From Chiayiivirga sp. (GTDB lineage Bacteria > Pseudomonadota > Gammaproteobacteria > Xanthomonadales > Xanthomonadaceae): a stretch of DNA of 64,000 bases. The stretch spans positions 620,001-684,000 of the forward strand of contig JALCLA010000002.1 of assembly GCA_022647565.1 (NCBI GenBank), in the 5' to 3' direction. Numbering within the stretch: position 1 is the stretch's first letter; every line of letters starts with the position of its first letter. A program made the translations under genes and the position numbers. The notes beneath the pieces were generated by a model, which saw nothing but the letters and a program-made list of their open reading frames with translations, did no database searches and was not told where the DNA came from. Positions 37,022 through 45,922 of this stretch are shown here, piece by piece.

Positions 37022-38242
37022 TTAGCGCGACGCAGACCGCAGCGCTGCCAGCCACAGCGCCAGCAGCACGAACAGCAGCACCGCCCAGAAGCTCGAATAC
37101 ACCGCGTAATGGGTATTGAGCGGAAACAGGGTTGCAACCAACGCAAGGCCCGCCGGCGCGGCAGGCTCGCGTTGCGCAGGCGTCGCCGAGCGCAACGCGC
37201 GCCAGGCCAGCGCGATGCCGGCCAGCCAGCACGACAAACCCACTGCTCCGGTTTCGCTCAAGACCTCCAGCAGCCAGTGGTGGGCATGTGCCGCCCCCTG
37301 ACGCGAGGCCGGATCCACCCACGGGTCGCCCGGCGCCGCAAAGTCCGGATAGGCGTGTCGGAACGCGCGCACGCCGACGCCGTTGAAAGGATGCGCCGCG
37401 CTCATCACCAGCGCAGTGCGGAAGATCGGGACGCGACCTGCCAGCGCGTGGTCGAGCGCGTCGGGCTGTCCGGCGAACGCTGTCACGGTGCGTTCGACCC
37501 GCTCGGCAAAGCGCGGCGACAGGGCATCGGCCACGATGCCCGCGCCGAGCCCGAGCAACACGCACGCGCCCATGGCGAGTGCACCACGGCGTGCACCGAG
37601 CTGCCGCCACAACAGCAGCGCAGTCGCCACCAGCAGCACGATCCACGCGGCCCTGGCGCCCGCCAGCAGCACCACGGCGAGGATCGGAACGAAGGCCAGC
37701 AGCGCGCCCCGTGCGCGCCAGCGTTGCCAGGCGGCAAGCATCCCGAACGGTGCCAGGGTGGCGATCACCCCGCCCAGTTTGAGGTTGTCATCACCGAAGA
37801 TTCCGCTCAGGCGGTCGGCACGACTCGCGCCACCCAGACTCCACCCCGTGGCCGCCTGCAGCAGCGCATCGAGGCACCAGATTGCGAGCAACAAGGCCAC
37901 TGCGCGCATCGCCAGACCGATCCTTCGCGCCGTTCCGAGTTCCTGCACGGCCAGCCAGAGGAAGGGCAGGAAACGCAGGTCGGCCGCGACTTCCGTCCAG
38001 CTCTTGCGCATCGCGACGGAATCGAAGGCGGAGATGAACTCCGGCAGCCAGTACGCCGCGAACAGCAAACTCGCCAATCGCAAGCATGGCTGGCCCGGAT
38101 CGATCCGGCCGCGCAACACGCCCACCACGCCGAGCAGGGCCGCCAGCAGCAAGGGCAGCTCCGCGGCCGCGCCGAACGGGAGCAAGGCCAGCGGCGCCAG
38201 CAACAGCGCCACCCACGGCAGGTCGCGACGCGACTCAGTCAC
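37022..38242 (-). CDS. O-antigen ligase / Wzy-like membrane protein
   Basis: A 406-residue membrane protein with about 11-12 TM helices and a large periplasmic loop near residues 270-345 that contains HPFNGVGVRAFRHAYPDFA and HAHHWLLEVLSETG, the Wzy_C signature with its conserved Arg and His. It would transfer polymer or sugars to lipid A-core, or polymerise repeats. The start is a GTG overlapping the upstream glycosyltransferase stop (GTGACTGA), a coupled pair, so both likely act on the same surface glycan. Confidence 0.85.
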   Translation of the reverse strand: MTESRRDLPWVALLLAPLALLPFGAAAELPLLLAALLGVVGVLRGRIDPGQPCLRLASLLFAAYWLPEFISAFDSVAMRKSWTEVAADLRFLPFLWLAVQELGTARRIGLAMRAVALLLAIWCLDALLQAATGWSLGGASRADRLSGIFGDDNLKLGGVIATLAPFGMLAAWQRWRARGALLAFVPILAVVLLAGARAAWIVLLVATALLLWRQLGARRGALAMGACVLLGLGAGIVADALSPRFAERVERTVTAFAGQPDALDHALAGRVPIFRTALVMSAAHPFNGVGVRAFRHAYPDFAAPGDPWVDPASRQGAAHAHHWLLEVLSETGAVGLSCWLAGIALAWRALRSATPAQREPAAPAGLALVATLFPLNTHYAVYSSFWAVLLFVLLALWLAALRSASR

Positions 38243-39347
38243 GGCACAACTCCGCGTAGACCGCGAGCGTTGCCGCTTGCATCCGGGCCAGAGTGGCACC
38301 GTCGTACAGGGGCACCGGCGGCGGCGCGCGCAACAGATCGAGGGCGCGTTGCACCAGCACGCCGGCCGCGCCCGGCGCAACGCCACCCGCGGGGAAATGG
38401 TGCGCGAGGATCTCGCCGACGCCTCCGTGATCGAAGCCGAGCACCGGGCGTCCCAGGCTGAGGGCTTCGGCCGCGGTACGACCGAAGGCCTCGGGTTTGC
38501 TCGACAACTGCAACACCAGCGCCGAGATCGACATCACTTCGCGCACGTCATTCCGCGGCGGCGAGATGACAAGCACTGCCTCGACCTGCAGCACGCGCGC
38601 CAGTTCGCGCAGCTCGCGCAGGTAGGCCTCGCGACCGCGCTCCTCCGCCCCCAGCAGCAAGCCGCGCGCATCGATGCCTTGCGCACGCAGCGCAGCAAGC
38701 AGGCGGATCGCCTCGGCATGACCCTTGAGGCGGGTGCCGCGTCCCGGCAAGGTCAGCAGCACGCCGCCTTCGAGTGCGGGATGGCCGGCGAAGAATTCTC
38801 GTTGCCATGCCGCGCTCGCCACGAAATCGCGCGGGAACGCGGCCGGATCGACACCGCGTTCGATCACGCGCAGGCGCTGCGGATCGGTGCCCGGGTAGTG
38901 CCGCAGCACGTAGTCGCGCACCGTGCGCGAAACGCAGATCACGCGCTCGCCACGGGTCAGGATGCCGCTGTAGCGGCCGGGCGAGTTCAATCCGTGCACG
39001 CTGGTGACCAGAGCCGGGCGCGGACCAGACAGGCCGCGCAGCGCGAAGTGTGCGATCCATGCTGGCAGGCGCGAACGCGCATGCACGATGTCGGGACGCT
39101 CGACCTCGATCAGGCGTCGCAGCCGATGCACGTGGCGCAGGGTGCGCAGCGACTTGTGCCCGAGGTCGAGTGCCACATGGCGGCTGCCGCCGCGCTCGAG
39201 TTCCGGCACCAGGCGCCCACCGGCGGAAACCACCAGCGAGTGGTGCCCGGCATCCACCAGTGCTGCGCCGATCTCAAGCGTCGAACGCTCCACCCCGCCG
39301 GATTCGAGCGCCGGCAGCAACTGCATCACGGTGAGCGTGCGCGGCAC
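38235..39347 (-). CDS. Family 4-type glycosyltransferase
   Basis: A 370-residue GT-B transferase. The N-terminal acceptor domain opens MQLLPALESGGVERSTLEIG; the donor domain contains LTLPGRGTRLKGHAEAI and KPEAFGRTAAEALSLGRPVLGFDHGGVGE with the E-x7-E motif of GT4. It likely adds a sugar to the LOS core. It begins with GTG (an ATG eight codons in is an alternative) and couples to the ligase gene. Confidence 0.85.
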   Translation of the reverse strand: MPRTLTVMQLLPALESGGVERSTLEIGAALVDAGHHSLVVSAGGRLVPELERGGSRHVALDLGHKSLRTLRHVHRLRRLIEVERPDIVHARSRLPAWIAHFALRGLSGPRPALVTSVHGLNSPGRYSGILTRGERVICVSRTVRDYVLRHYPGTDPQRLRVIERGVDPAAFPRDFVASAAWQREFFAGHPALEGGVLLTLPGRGTRLKGHAEAIRLLAALRAQGIDARGLLLGAEERGREAYLRELRELARVLQVEAVLVISPPRNDVREVMSISALVLQLSSKPEAFGRTAAEALSLGRPVLGFDHGGVGEILAHHFPAGGVAPGAAGVLVQRALDLLRAPPPVPLYDGATLARMQAATLAVYAELCRD

Positions 39348-39385
39348 CGGCTACGGCCTGTCGCCGGGATCGGAGCCGGCCGTGG

Positions 39386-39586
39386 TCAGTCCTTGAGCAC
39401 GTACTGCGTGCCGCAATAGGGGCACTTGGCGGCGCCGCTGGCCTCGATCGGCAGGTAGACCTTGGGATGCGAGTTCCACAGCGCCATGGCCGGCATCGGG
39501 CAGGACAGCGGCAGGTCGGCGCGCGTCACCTCGACACGGGTCTGGGCGTTGGCCGGCTGCTGCCCGGCGGCGGGAGAAGGTGTCAT
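39386..39586 (-). CDS. Zinc-finger CHCC domain protein
   Basis: A 66-residue protein with Cys29, His40 and the C-terminal CPYCG pair, giving a Cys-His-Cys-Cys zinc site. This zf-CHCC domain is shared with mitochondrial NDUFS6. In Xanthomonadales it is often near LPS genes. Function in bacteria is unclear. It lies 38 bp upstream of the glycosyltransferase gene. Confidence 0.75.
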   Translation of the reverse strand: MTPSPAAGQQPANAQTRVEVTRADLPLSCPMPAMALWNSHPKVYLPIEASGAAKCPYCGTQYVLKD

Positions 39587-39644
39587 GGAACAGGGCCTGG
39601 CAAGAGCGTCGATGCTGCCATTCTAGCAAGCAGCCCGAGGCGGA

Positions 39645-40148
39645 TCAGGGCGGGGCGTCGGGCGCGTAGCGTGATCGCGCCGGATCCGTGCTCCCGGGCG
39701 TGATGGCGTAAACCCAGCCGAACTCGGTTTCGGCGATGGCGAACGGCGCGGCACCGAGCGCCGCGGCCACATCGGGCACGGTATTGCTGTGCCCCACCAC
39801 CAGCACGGCCTGCTCGCAGTGCCGGGTGCGCAGGCGCTCGATCAGGCCTGCGGTATTGGCCGCCGGCAGCACGCGCAGGTCCAGGTCACGAACGGTCGCG
39901 AGCGGCAAGGCGGTCTGCTGGGTGCGGCGCAGGTGGGTGGCGTAGATGGCATCAAGCGGCTTGCCCTCGAACCACGCCACCAGCGCCTGTGCGTTGCGCT
40001 GCCCGGCTGCGGACAGCGGCGGATCATCGCTGCCGTCCGCGGCCTTCTCCGCATGTCGCACCAGATACACCGTGCCCGCCACGCACGCAGGCGCGGCGAA
40101 CGCAGCCTGCACCAACGCGAACAGCGCGATGGCGAGTACGAGGCGCAT
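39645..40148 (-). CDS. Secreted histidine phosphatase (SixA/PGM-like)
   Basis: A 167-residue histidine phosphatase with a signal peptide (1-22, AFAAPACVAG; Cys22 may be lipidated). RHAEK (31-35) holds the phospho-acceptor His32 and VVGHSNT the second His120. A periplasmic location excludes the cytoplasmic phospho-relay role of SixA; substrate unknown. Its ATG overlaps the yceI stop as TGATG, so the two are co-translated. Confidence 0.8.
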   Translation of the reverse strand: MRLVLAIALFALVQAAFAAPACVAGTVYLVRHAEKAADGSDDPPLSAAGQRNAQALVAWFEGKPLDAIYATHLRRTQQTALPLATVRDLDLRVLPAANTAGLIERLRTRHCEQAVLVVGHSNTVPDVAAALGAAPFAIAETEFGWVYAITPGSTDPARSRYAPDAPP

Positions 40149-40729
40149 CAGGCCACAGGCTTGGCCGTGGCTTCCACCGTGATCTCGAGCTTGACCTCGT
40201 CGCTCACGTTCGGCGCATACAGGCCGACGCCGAAGTCCGAACGCTTGATCGTGGCGTGCGCATCAAAGCCAGCCGCCGGCACCTTCTTCATCGGATGCTC
40301 GCCCACCTTGTTGATGCTCACGGCGAAGGTCACCGGCTGGGTCACGCCATGGATGGTGAGGTCGCCGCTCATGCTCAGCTTGCCTTCGCCGGCCGCTTCC
40401 ACCCTGGTGCTGGTGAACGTGGCTGTGGCGAACGTGGCAGCATCGAAGAAGTCGGAATTCTTGAGGTGTTCATCGAGTTTTGCCACGCCCGACGAGATCG
40501 AGGCGATCTGGATGGTGGCCTTGGCCGACGAGGCTGCGGGATTCTCGGCGTCGTACACCAGACTGCCTTCAACCTGGTCAAAGCGCAGGGTGATGTTGGA
40601 ATAGCCGAAATGGTTGTAGCTGGCCTCGACCTGGGTGTGGGCCGGGTCGAACCCGTACTCCACCGCCGCGGCTTGGGCGGCAACGGGCAGTGCGGCGAAC
40701 AGGACGGTGGCAAGCAGGGTGCGGGACAT
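40148..40729 (-). CDS. yceI: YceI family periplasmic lipocalin-like protein
   Basis: A 193-residue exported protein with a signal peptide (MSRTLLATVLFAALPVAAQA) and the YceI fold: YGFDPAHTQVEASYNHFGYS, KNSDFFDAATFATATF, GDLTIHGVTQPV, FDAHATIKRSDFGV. Members bind polyisoprenoids such as ubiquinone. The ATG at 40729 was chosen by the signal peptide; the frame is open further upstream without coding character. Confidence 0.9.
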   Translation of the reverse strand: MSRTLLATVLFAALPVAAQAAAVEYGFDPAHTQVEASYNHFGYSNITLRFDQVEGSLVYDAENPAASSAKATIQIASISSGVAKLDEHLKNSDFFDAATFATATFTSTRVEAAGEGKLSMSGDLTIHGVTQPVTFAVSINKVGEHPMKKVPAAGFDAHATIKRSDFGVGLYAPNVSDEVKLEITVEATAKPVA

Positions 40730-40770
40730 GCGATTGGCTCCGGTGAGTGGGTGGATCAGCGCAACGTGGT

Positions 40771-41364
40771 TCAGGCGATGCGGCAGGCTTCCTCGAAGCT
40801 CAGGCGCGGGTTGCGCGGGTAGAGCTTTTCCGGATTGCCGTAGCCGAGGTTGACGATGAAGTTGGATTCGATCTGCGTTCCGGGGAAAAAGTTCGCATCC
40901 ACGAGCGCGTTGTCGAAACCCGACATCGGCCCGCAGTCCAGTCCCAGAGCGCGTGCGGCGAGCATCAGATAGGCCCCCTGCAGGCTGGAATTGCGCATCG
41001 CCGTGGTGCGGATCAGGGTGTCGTTGCCCGCAAACCACGAGCGCGCATCGGTATGCGGGAACAACACGGGCAGCCTGTCGTAGAAGGCCAGGTCCATGCC
41101 GATGATGGCCGTGGCGGGAGCCTCCAGCGTCTTCTGCCGGTTGTTCTCCGACATCGCCGGCGCCAGCCGTGACTTGCCTTCAGGCGTGGTGACGAAGACC
41201 ACGCGCGCTGGCGAGGAATTGGCCGAGGTCGGTCCCATCTTCGCCAGGTCCCAGACCTGGCGCAGCAGCGCCTCGCTCACCGGGCGCGGCAACCAGGTGT
41301 CGGGCTGGTGGCTGTAGGTGCGGGCCTTGCGGAACAGCAGGTCGAGGGCGGCATCATCGAGCAT
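40771..41364 (-). CDS. RutE-like malonic semialdehyde reductase / nitroreductase
   Basis: A 197-residue flavin-dependent nitroreductase-fold enzyme. The FMN-binding [16 protein letters not shown], the mid-protein [25 protein letters not shown] and the C-terminal [24 protein letters not shown] match the RutE/HadB subgroup (3-hydroxypropionate/malonic semialdehyde reductase or detoxifying nitroreductase). The other rut genes are not nearby, so a stand-alone detoxification role is more likely. Confidence 0.85.
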   Translation of the reverse strand: MLDDAALDLLFRKARTYSHQPDTWLPRPVSEALLRQVWDLAKMGPTSANSSPARVVFVTTPEGKSRLAPAMSENNRQKTLEAPATAIIGMDLAFYDRLPVLFPHTDARSWFAGNDTLIRTTAMRNSSLQGAYLMLAARALGLDCGPMSGFDNALVDANFFPGTQIESNFIVNLGYGNPEKLYPRNPRLSFEEACRIA

Positions 41365-41478
41365 CGGAACGTCCTGTAGGTCGGGGACCGGACCCAAGGG
41401 CCCGAAATGTGGACGGCAGTCTAGCCCTGCCTTGCCACGCGGATAAACTGCACCAATGCAACACTGTGTCCGCCGGCG

Positions 41479-42426
41479 ATGACCGCATCCACCACCTGGA
41501 TCCTCACCGACGGTGCCGCCGGCAACGAAAAGCAGGCGCTGGCCCTGGCGCGCGCGCTGACGCGCGAAGCCACGCCAAGACACGTGGTAGCACGCGCGCC
41601 GTGGCGCTGGTTCGCACCGCGCTGGGTTCCGGGCTCCGCCTCCGCGCTCGGCGCTGCGCTCACGCCACCGTGGCCCGCGCTCGCGATCGGCTGCGGTCGG
41701 CAGGGTGCGCTCGCCCTGCGCTGGCTCGCGCGCGCGAGCGCCGGCACCACGAAGACCGTGCAGATCCTCGATCCGCGCATCGCCCCGGGCGCATTCGATC
41801 TGGTGATCGTTCCCGCGCACGACGTACTGCGCGGCGACAACATCATCGTTGCGCGTGGTGCCTTGCATGGAGTCGACGACGGGTTTCTGGCGCAAGCCAG
41901 GCTCGAATGGCCCGCGCTGGGCGCACTGCCCGGCCCGCGCACCGCGGTGCTGCTGGGCGGGCCCAATCGTGCGTTGAATCTTGACCTCGACTACTGGCGC
42001 GGCCTTGCCGGCAAACTCGGACACTGGCTGCACCGCGACGGCGGCAGCCTGTTGCTTTCCACCTCGCGCCGCAGCCCCGACTGGCTGCGCGATGCGGCGC
42101 GCAAGGAATTCAGCGCGGTGCCCGGCCTGCAATGGCACGGCCCCGACGACGGCCCCAATCCCTATGCCGGGATGCTGGCCTGGGCCGATCGAATCGTGGT
42201 GACGCCCGATTCGGTGAACCTGCTCTCCGAAGCCTGCGCCACCACCGCGCCGGTGCTCTGCCACCTCGCCCGCCCACTGCGCGGCAAGCTCGCCGGCAAT
42301 TACCGCGACCTGCTCGACGCCGGGCGGGTGCGCCCGATGCAAGCCGACTACACGCCCTGGCCGGTCGAACCCCTGCACGACACCGATGCCGTGGCGGCGC
42401 AGGTGCGGCAGCGGCTGGCGCTGTGA
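41479..42426 (+). CDS. ELM1/GtrOC-like family protein
   Basis: A 315-residue protein of the mitochondrial-fission ELM1 family, which is common in Gram-negative bacteria. Signatures are [18 protein letters not shown] at the N-terminus, [13 protein letters not shown], and the C-terminal [19 protein letters not shown], a GT-B-like nucleotide-sugar site. A role in LPS or glycan modification is suspected in bacteria but unproven. It is transcribed alone, converging on the DUF4143 ATPase gene. Confidence 0.8.
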   Translation: MTASTTWILTDGAAGNEKQALALARALTREATPRHVVARAPWRWFAPRWVPGSASALGAALTPPWPALAIGCGRQGALALRWLARASAGTTKTVQILDPRIAPGAFDLVIVPAHDVLRGDNIIVARGALHGVDDGFLAQARLEWPALGALPGPRTAVLLGGPNRALNLDLDYWRGLAGKLGHWLHRDGGSLLLSTSRRSPDWLRDAARKEFSAVPGLQWHGPDDGPNPYAGMLAWADRIVVTPDSVNLLSEACATTAPVLCHLARPLRGKLAGNYRDLLDAGRVRPMQADYTPWPVEPLHDTDAVAAQVRQRLAL

Positions 42427-42442
42427 TCGCAGCTTGCGATCA
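42424..42442. terminator. Hairpin overlapping the ELM1 stop codon
   Basis: TGATCGCA-GCT-TGCGATCA, perfect 8-bp stem starting with the TGA stop, located between convergent genes. There is no T-run. Confidence 0.45.
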
Positions 42443-42454
42443 TGGCGCCACGCA

Positions 42455-43888
42455 TCAATCGATTTGCGCTGTGAGTTTGGCCTTGAACGCCGCCACCCGT
42501 CCGCGGACCGCGCGCTGCCCGAAATGGAAGGCCAGGGCCGCGGTAGGCCAGTAGACGATCTCGACCTCGCCCACGCGACGCTCCCCGAACCGGGTTCGCG
42601 TGCTGCACCAGCCTTCGGCCAATCCGTTCGAACGACAGAACTTGAGCAACCCGACGAGATCGGCGGGGCGTTCGAAGTAGCGGTCGTTCCACTTGATCTC
42701 CGTTGCCGCAACCGCCTTCAGCGCCGGACTCAGCTCCACCATGTCCACTTCCGCCCCGCTCCAACCGGCGTAGTTCAATGGCGTGTCCTCGTGGAAGCGC
42801 TGCGCGAACAATGCGGTTTCGGCCAGATGCCCAAACACGTCCTGGTCCGACCCCACCGGCCCATAGAGCCCGGTGCGGATCGCGGGATTGGAGAGAAATA
42901 TCTTGAAACTCCGCTCGCGCTGGTAGCGACGGCCGGACTGATCGACCCGGAAGACGCGCTTGAGCAGGAACGCGGCTTCGAGGAACTCGATGTAGCGCGT
43001 GACCGTCGGCTTGGTCATGCCGCACGCCTGCGACAGGTTGTCCAGCGACACTTCTTCCCCCGTGTTGTAGCAAAGCAGGGTGAAGAGCGCGTTCAGCTCC
43101 TGAATCTGAGTGATGCCATACAACGTCGGAAGATCGCGCAGCAAAACTTTCTCAACGATGTCGGAACGCACGAAGCGACCGGGATTGCCGCGCGCCTCGG
43201 GCGACAAGGCCAGTTCCGGATAGCCACCGTAGTTCACGTAGTCGACGAACTGGCGATTCAGGCGATCAATATCGATCAGCCGGTACTCGTTCTCGCCGGT
43301 CTGGCGCATCGCCGGCTCGGCCTGGATGAGCGAGAGGTACTCGGCGAACGTGAGCGGCGGCAACAGGAAGTCGGTGAATCGCCCGGCGCCCGACTCGCGG
43401 CTCTGGCGCGACAGCGCCGCCGCAGCGGAACCCGACACCAGGATGCGCAGGTCCGGGCGGGTATCGACCAGCACCTTGAGATGCTGCTGCCAGTCGCGCA
43501 GGTATTGGATCTCGTCAAAGAACAGATAACGCTCGGCACCTGCGGTCACTGGACTGGCGCGCTCGATCAGTTGCACGAACGACTCCAGCGACTGGCCGTG
43601 CAGCACCGGATGATCCACCGCCACGTACGCGATGCGGGCCGGCGCGATGCCGGAGGTCATCAAGTCATGGATCAGGTGCTGGATCAGGATGGTCTTTCCG
43701 ACCCGGCGCGGCCCCATCAGCACCACGGCGCGGCGCAGGCTGCTGTCCCGAACCAGGGCCAACACCGGGGCGAGATAGTCGCGCCGGCGGTAGTTCGCCA
43801 CCACCGGCTCGATCCCGCCCAAGCCGTCCCACCACGGACTCTGGCGCCTAATTTGCTCGATAACCTGCTGATCCGAAATTGTTTTCAC
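42455..43888 (-). CDS. DUF4143 AAA-family ATPase
   Basis: A 477-residue P-loop ATPase. Walker A GPRRVGKT (about 58-65), Walker B LFFDEIQ (about 121-127), sensor region VSGSAAAAL, then a winged-helix segment and a C-terminal DUF4143 nuclease-like domain ([28 protein letters not shown], with an ExK-type Glu-Ile-Lys). These solitary ATPases are scattered, horizontally mobile and of unknown function. It marks the left edge of the accessory island at 42.4-46.7 kb. Confidence 0.85.
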   Translation of the reverse strand: MKTISDQQVIEQIRRQSPWWDGLGGIEPVVANYRRRDYLAPVLALVRDSSLRRAVVLMGPRRVGKTILIQHLIHDLMTSGIAPARIAYVAVDHPVLHGQSLESFVQLIERASPVTAGAERYLFFDEIQYLRDWQQHLKVLVDTRPDLRILVSGSAAAALSRQSRESGAGRFTDFLLPPLTFAEYLSLIQAEPAMRQTGENEYRLIDIDRLNRQFVDYVNYGGYPELALSPEARGNPGRFVRSDIVEKVLLRDLPTLYGITQIQELNALFTLLCYNTGEEVSLDNLSQACGMTKPTVTRYIEFLEAAFLLKRVFRVDQSGRRYQRERSFKIFLSNPAIRTGLYGPVGSDQDVFGHLAETALFAQRFHEDTPLNYAGWSGAEVDMVELSPALKAVAATEIKWNDRYFERPADLVGLLKFCRSNGLAEGWCSTRTRFGERRVGEVEIVYWPTAALAFHFGQRAVRGRVAAFKAKLTAQID

Positions 43889-44050
43889 AAGAAAACCGGA
43901 TTAGTTAAAGCGCGCTTATCTTAATCGCAATTCCGGCGTGCCGCTACGATCCTGCCCGCCCTACCCGGCTCCTGACCTCAACCGCCCGCAGCTACCACGG
44001 GGGGCGCCGCGAGTGCGTTCATACGGCCCTGCACTCGCTCGCGCGCTCGC

Positions 44051-44074
44051 GGTCGCGGTCGCGGTCGCGGTCGC
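44051..44074 (+). repeat. Hexanucleotide tandem repeat (GGTCGC)4
   Basis: Four exact GGTCGC units followed by GGCCGA and preceded by GCTCGC variants, so about six units when degenerate flanks are counted. Non-coding, ~200 bp upstream of the methylase. Confidence 0.8.
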
Positions 44075-44185
44075 GGCCGAAGCTAATCCGTTAGGCCGAT
44101 TGAAGCGACTGACACACCTCGCGCGGAGGGCTTGCCGACCGCGCCACCCGCAAGCGACGCACCCGTCGCAGTCCGCGCGACAGAG

Positions 44186-44203
44186 ATTAGTAGCATTGCT
44201 AAT
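44186..44203 (+). promoter_or_regulatory. Candidate autoregulatory operator of the methylase
   Basis: ATTAG-tagcattg-CTAAT, a 5-bp inverted repeat at 18-bp span, overlapping a possible -35 (TTGCTA, 44197-44202) and 66 bp upstream of the ATG. The methylase has an N-terminal HTH that could bind here. Confidence 0.35.
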
Positions 44204-44269
44204 ACGCGGATGGTACGCTGGGCACGCAAGCGCGCATCATGCGCGATATCCGTCCCCCAAGGTGATTCA

Positions 44270-45682
44270 ATGACTCCGGCATCCGCGTACCACGTGCTGC
44301 AACAGGCTTGCTCGCGCTACAGCAAGCGCGAAGTTGCCGAAATACTGGGGGTGAATCCCAGCACTTTCCGGCGCTGGGAAGTGAAAGAAGAGATCCCGTC
44401 GTATCGCGTGGATGCCATCCGCCAACGCATCCTGCCGCTGATCACCGCACCGGCAAACGACGACTGCAAATTCAGCTTCATCGACCTCTTTGCCGGCATC
44501 GGCGGCATTCGCTACGCGTTCGAGCAGCACGGCGGGCGCTGCGTCTTCACCAGCGAGTGGAATGCGTTTGCGCAGAAGACGTATCTCGCCAACTTTCCGC
44601 ATCAACCGGGCCATCGCCTGGAAGGGGACATCACGCAGGTGGATGCCGCAGACATTCCGGATCACGACGTGCTGCTGGCGGGCTTCCCGTGCCAACCGTT
44701 CAGCATCGCCGGCGTGTCAAAAAAGAACGCGCTGGGACGGCCGCACGGCTTTGCCGATCTCACCCAGGGCACGCTCTTCTACGACGTGGCGCGCATCATC
44801 GCGACCAAGCGGCCCAAGGCGTTTCTGCTGGAGAACGTCAAGAATCTGCTCTCGCACGACAAGGGCCGGACGTTCGCGACCATCCTGCAGGTGCTGCGCG
44901 AGGAACTCGGGTACGAAGTGCATTTCAAGGTAATCGACGGCGCGCGCTTCGTACCGCAGCACCGCGAGCGAATCATGATCGTGGGATTCCGCGAGCCCGC
45001 CGGCTTTTCGTGGGACGAATTGCGACTGCCGGAGCAGGGGCCGAAGCTGGCCAGCATCCTGCATCCACAAGATGGCTCGGAGGCAGCCGTGGCGCCGTGG
45101 ACGTCGGGCAGCAAGGCGGTGGTGGACGGCAAGTACACCCTGACCCCGCGACTGTGGGCCTACCTGCAGGCGTATGCGGCAAAGCACCGTGCCGCCGGCA
45201 ACGGCTTCGGCTTCGGTCTGGTGGGCGCTGAGAGCGTGGCCCGCACGCTGTCGGCGCGCTACTACAAGGATGGCTCGGAGATTCTGGTATCGCAGGGCAA
45301 CCGCAAGCGGCCACGCCGCCTGACGCCGCGCGAATGCGCGCGACTGATGGGATTTCCGGATAGCTTCCAGATTCCGGTAAGCGATACGCAGGCGTACAAG
45401 CTCTTTGCGCAGACGGCGGTTGTGCCGATGGTTGATGCAGTCGCAAAGTGCATGTTGTCGAAGCTCTCAAAGCCGGGGTCGCCAATGTCCGACGCCCTTA
45501 CTATTTCGCCAAATGCCTTCTCGAGTTCTGGCAACTGGACTCGTGAGCAATTGAAGCTGGCGTTTCATTTCTACTGCCAAACCCCGTTCGGCAAGCTGCA
45601 CAGTTTTCTGGACTTTCCGACCAGCGACTGCTTGTCGCAAGCCACATCGTTCCTTGGCGCTCTGACAAGTCGAACAGACTGA
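44270..45682 (+). CDS. dcm: DNA (cytosine-5) methyltransferase, Dcm-type, with C-terminal junk fusion
   Basis: A 470-residue frame. Residues 1-60 form an HTH ([18 protein letters not shown], 20-37); residues 67-395 are a C5-methylase with motif [15 protein letters not shown], motif [10 protein letters not shown] (catalytic Cys141), motif VI ENV (188-190), motif VIII QHRERI, and a target-recognition region before [12 protein letters not shown]. From Met406 (45485) the frame reads on, without a stop, into the N-terminal ~40 residues of an HNH endonuclease and then 25 out-of-frame residues. The methylase core looks active. The fusion and the broken nuclease suggest loss of the cognate endonuclease. 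Confidence 0.88.
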   Translation: MTPASAYHVLQQACSRYSKREVAEILGVNPSTFRRWEVKEEIPSYRVDAIRQRILPLITAPANDDCKFSFIDLFAGIGGIRYAFEQHGGRCVFTSEWNAFAQKTYLANFPHQPGHRLEGDITQVDAADIPDHDVLLAGFPCQPFSIAGVSKKNALGRPHGFADLTQGTLFYDVARIIATKRPKAFLLENVKNLLSHDKGRTFATILQVLREELGYEVHFKVIDGARFVPQHRERIMIVGFREPAGFSWDELRLPEQGPKLASILHPQDGSEAAVAPWTSGSKAVVDGKYTLTPRLWAYLQAYAAKHRAAGNGFGFGLVGAESVARTLSARYYKDGSEILVSQGNRKRPRRLTPRECARLMGFPDSFQIPVSDTQAYKLFAQTAVVPMVDAVAKCMLSKLSKPGSPMSDALTISPNAFSSSGNWTREQLKLAFHFYCQTPFGKLHSFLDFPTSDCLSQATSFLGALTSRTD

Positions 45683-45921
45683 ATCCGAGCAATGGCCTCT
45701 GCCTTTCGGCAATTCACGACAAGGCTTTCGATAGCGGCTTGATCGCATTGTCGGACGATTTCAGAGTGTTGGTTTCTTCCGACCTACTTGGCCGAAATGA
45801 TCTCTTTGCTGAGCGGGTTTTCGCACCAATTGCAGGCCACCTGATCGAATTCCCTGAGCGGTTCGCTCCGAACCTAGCCTTCATTCGCAGGCACCGTGAA
45901 GAGTATTTCAAGGCCGCTTAG
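45485..45921 (+). pseudogene. HNH restriction endonuclease remnant, internal deletion and frameshift
   Basis: The first 40 codons ([10 protein letters not shown]... [23 protein letters not shown]) are the N-terminus of an HNH endonuclease family that accompanies Dcm-like methylases. At about 45604 the homology jumps to the C-terminal part in a different frame: [40 protein letters not shown] and FAPNLAFIRRHREEYFKAA, ending at TAG 45919-45921. The HNH residues (His, Asn, His) survive in the fragment, but the middle of the protein is gone and the frames do not match. Family proteins are, from memory, about 300 residues; here about 145 remain. The fragment is AT-richer (near 50% GC) than the surroundings. 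Confidence 0.78.
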
Positions 45922-45922
45922 C

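Larger units (their letters stand above)
43889..44269. other. 381-bp gene-free control region between DUF4143 ATPase and dcm
   Basis: No convincing gene. AT-rich sequence directly upstream of the ATPase (TTAGTTAAAGCGCGCTTATC) is a probable minus-strand promoter. Further on are a GGTCGC microsatellite and a palindrome near the methylase. Open frames here lack coding character. Confidence 0.5.

Noticed and set aside
40771..42711. Extension of the nitroreductase gene to a 646-residue protein
   Set aside because: The upstream part is antisense to the ELM1 gene and low complexity; the nitroreductase fold starts at the ATG at 41364.
44051..44074. CRISPR-like repeat array
   Set aside because: Six-base tandem units with no spacers.
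43938..44273. 111-codon frame over the GGTCGC microsatellite
   Set aside because: Repeated Val-Ala codons come from the hexamer; no start signal and no conservation evident.
44270..45682. Genuine bifunctional methylase-HNH endonuclease fusion
   Set aside because: Only the first ~40 nuclease residues are in frame; the HNH part is in another frame after a deletion, so it is a fused remnant rather than a working two-domain enzyme.
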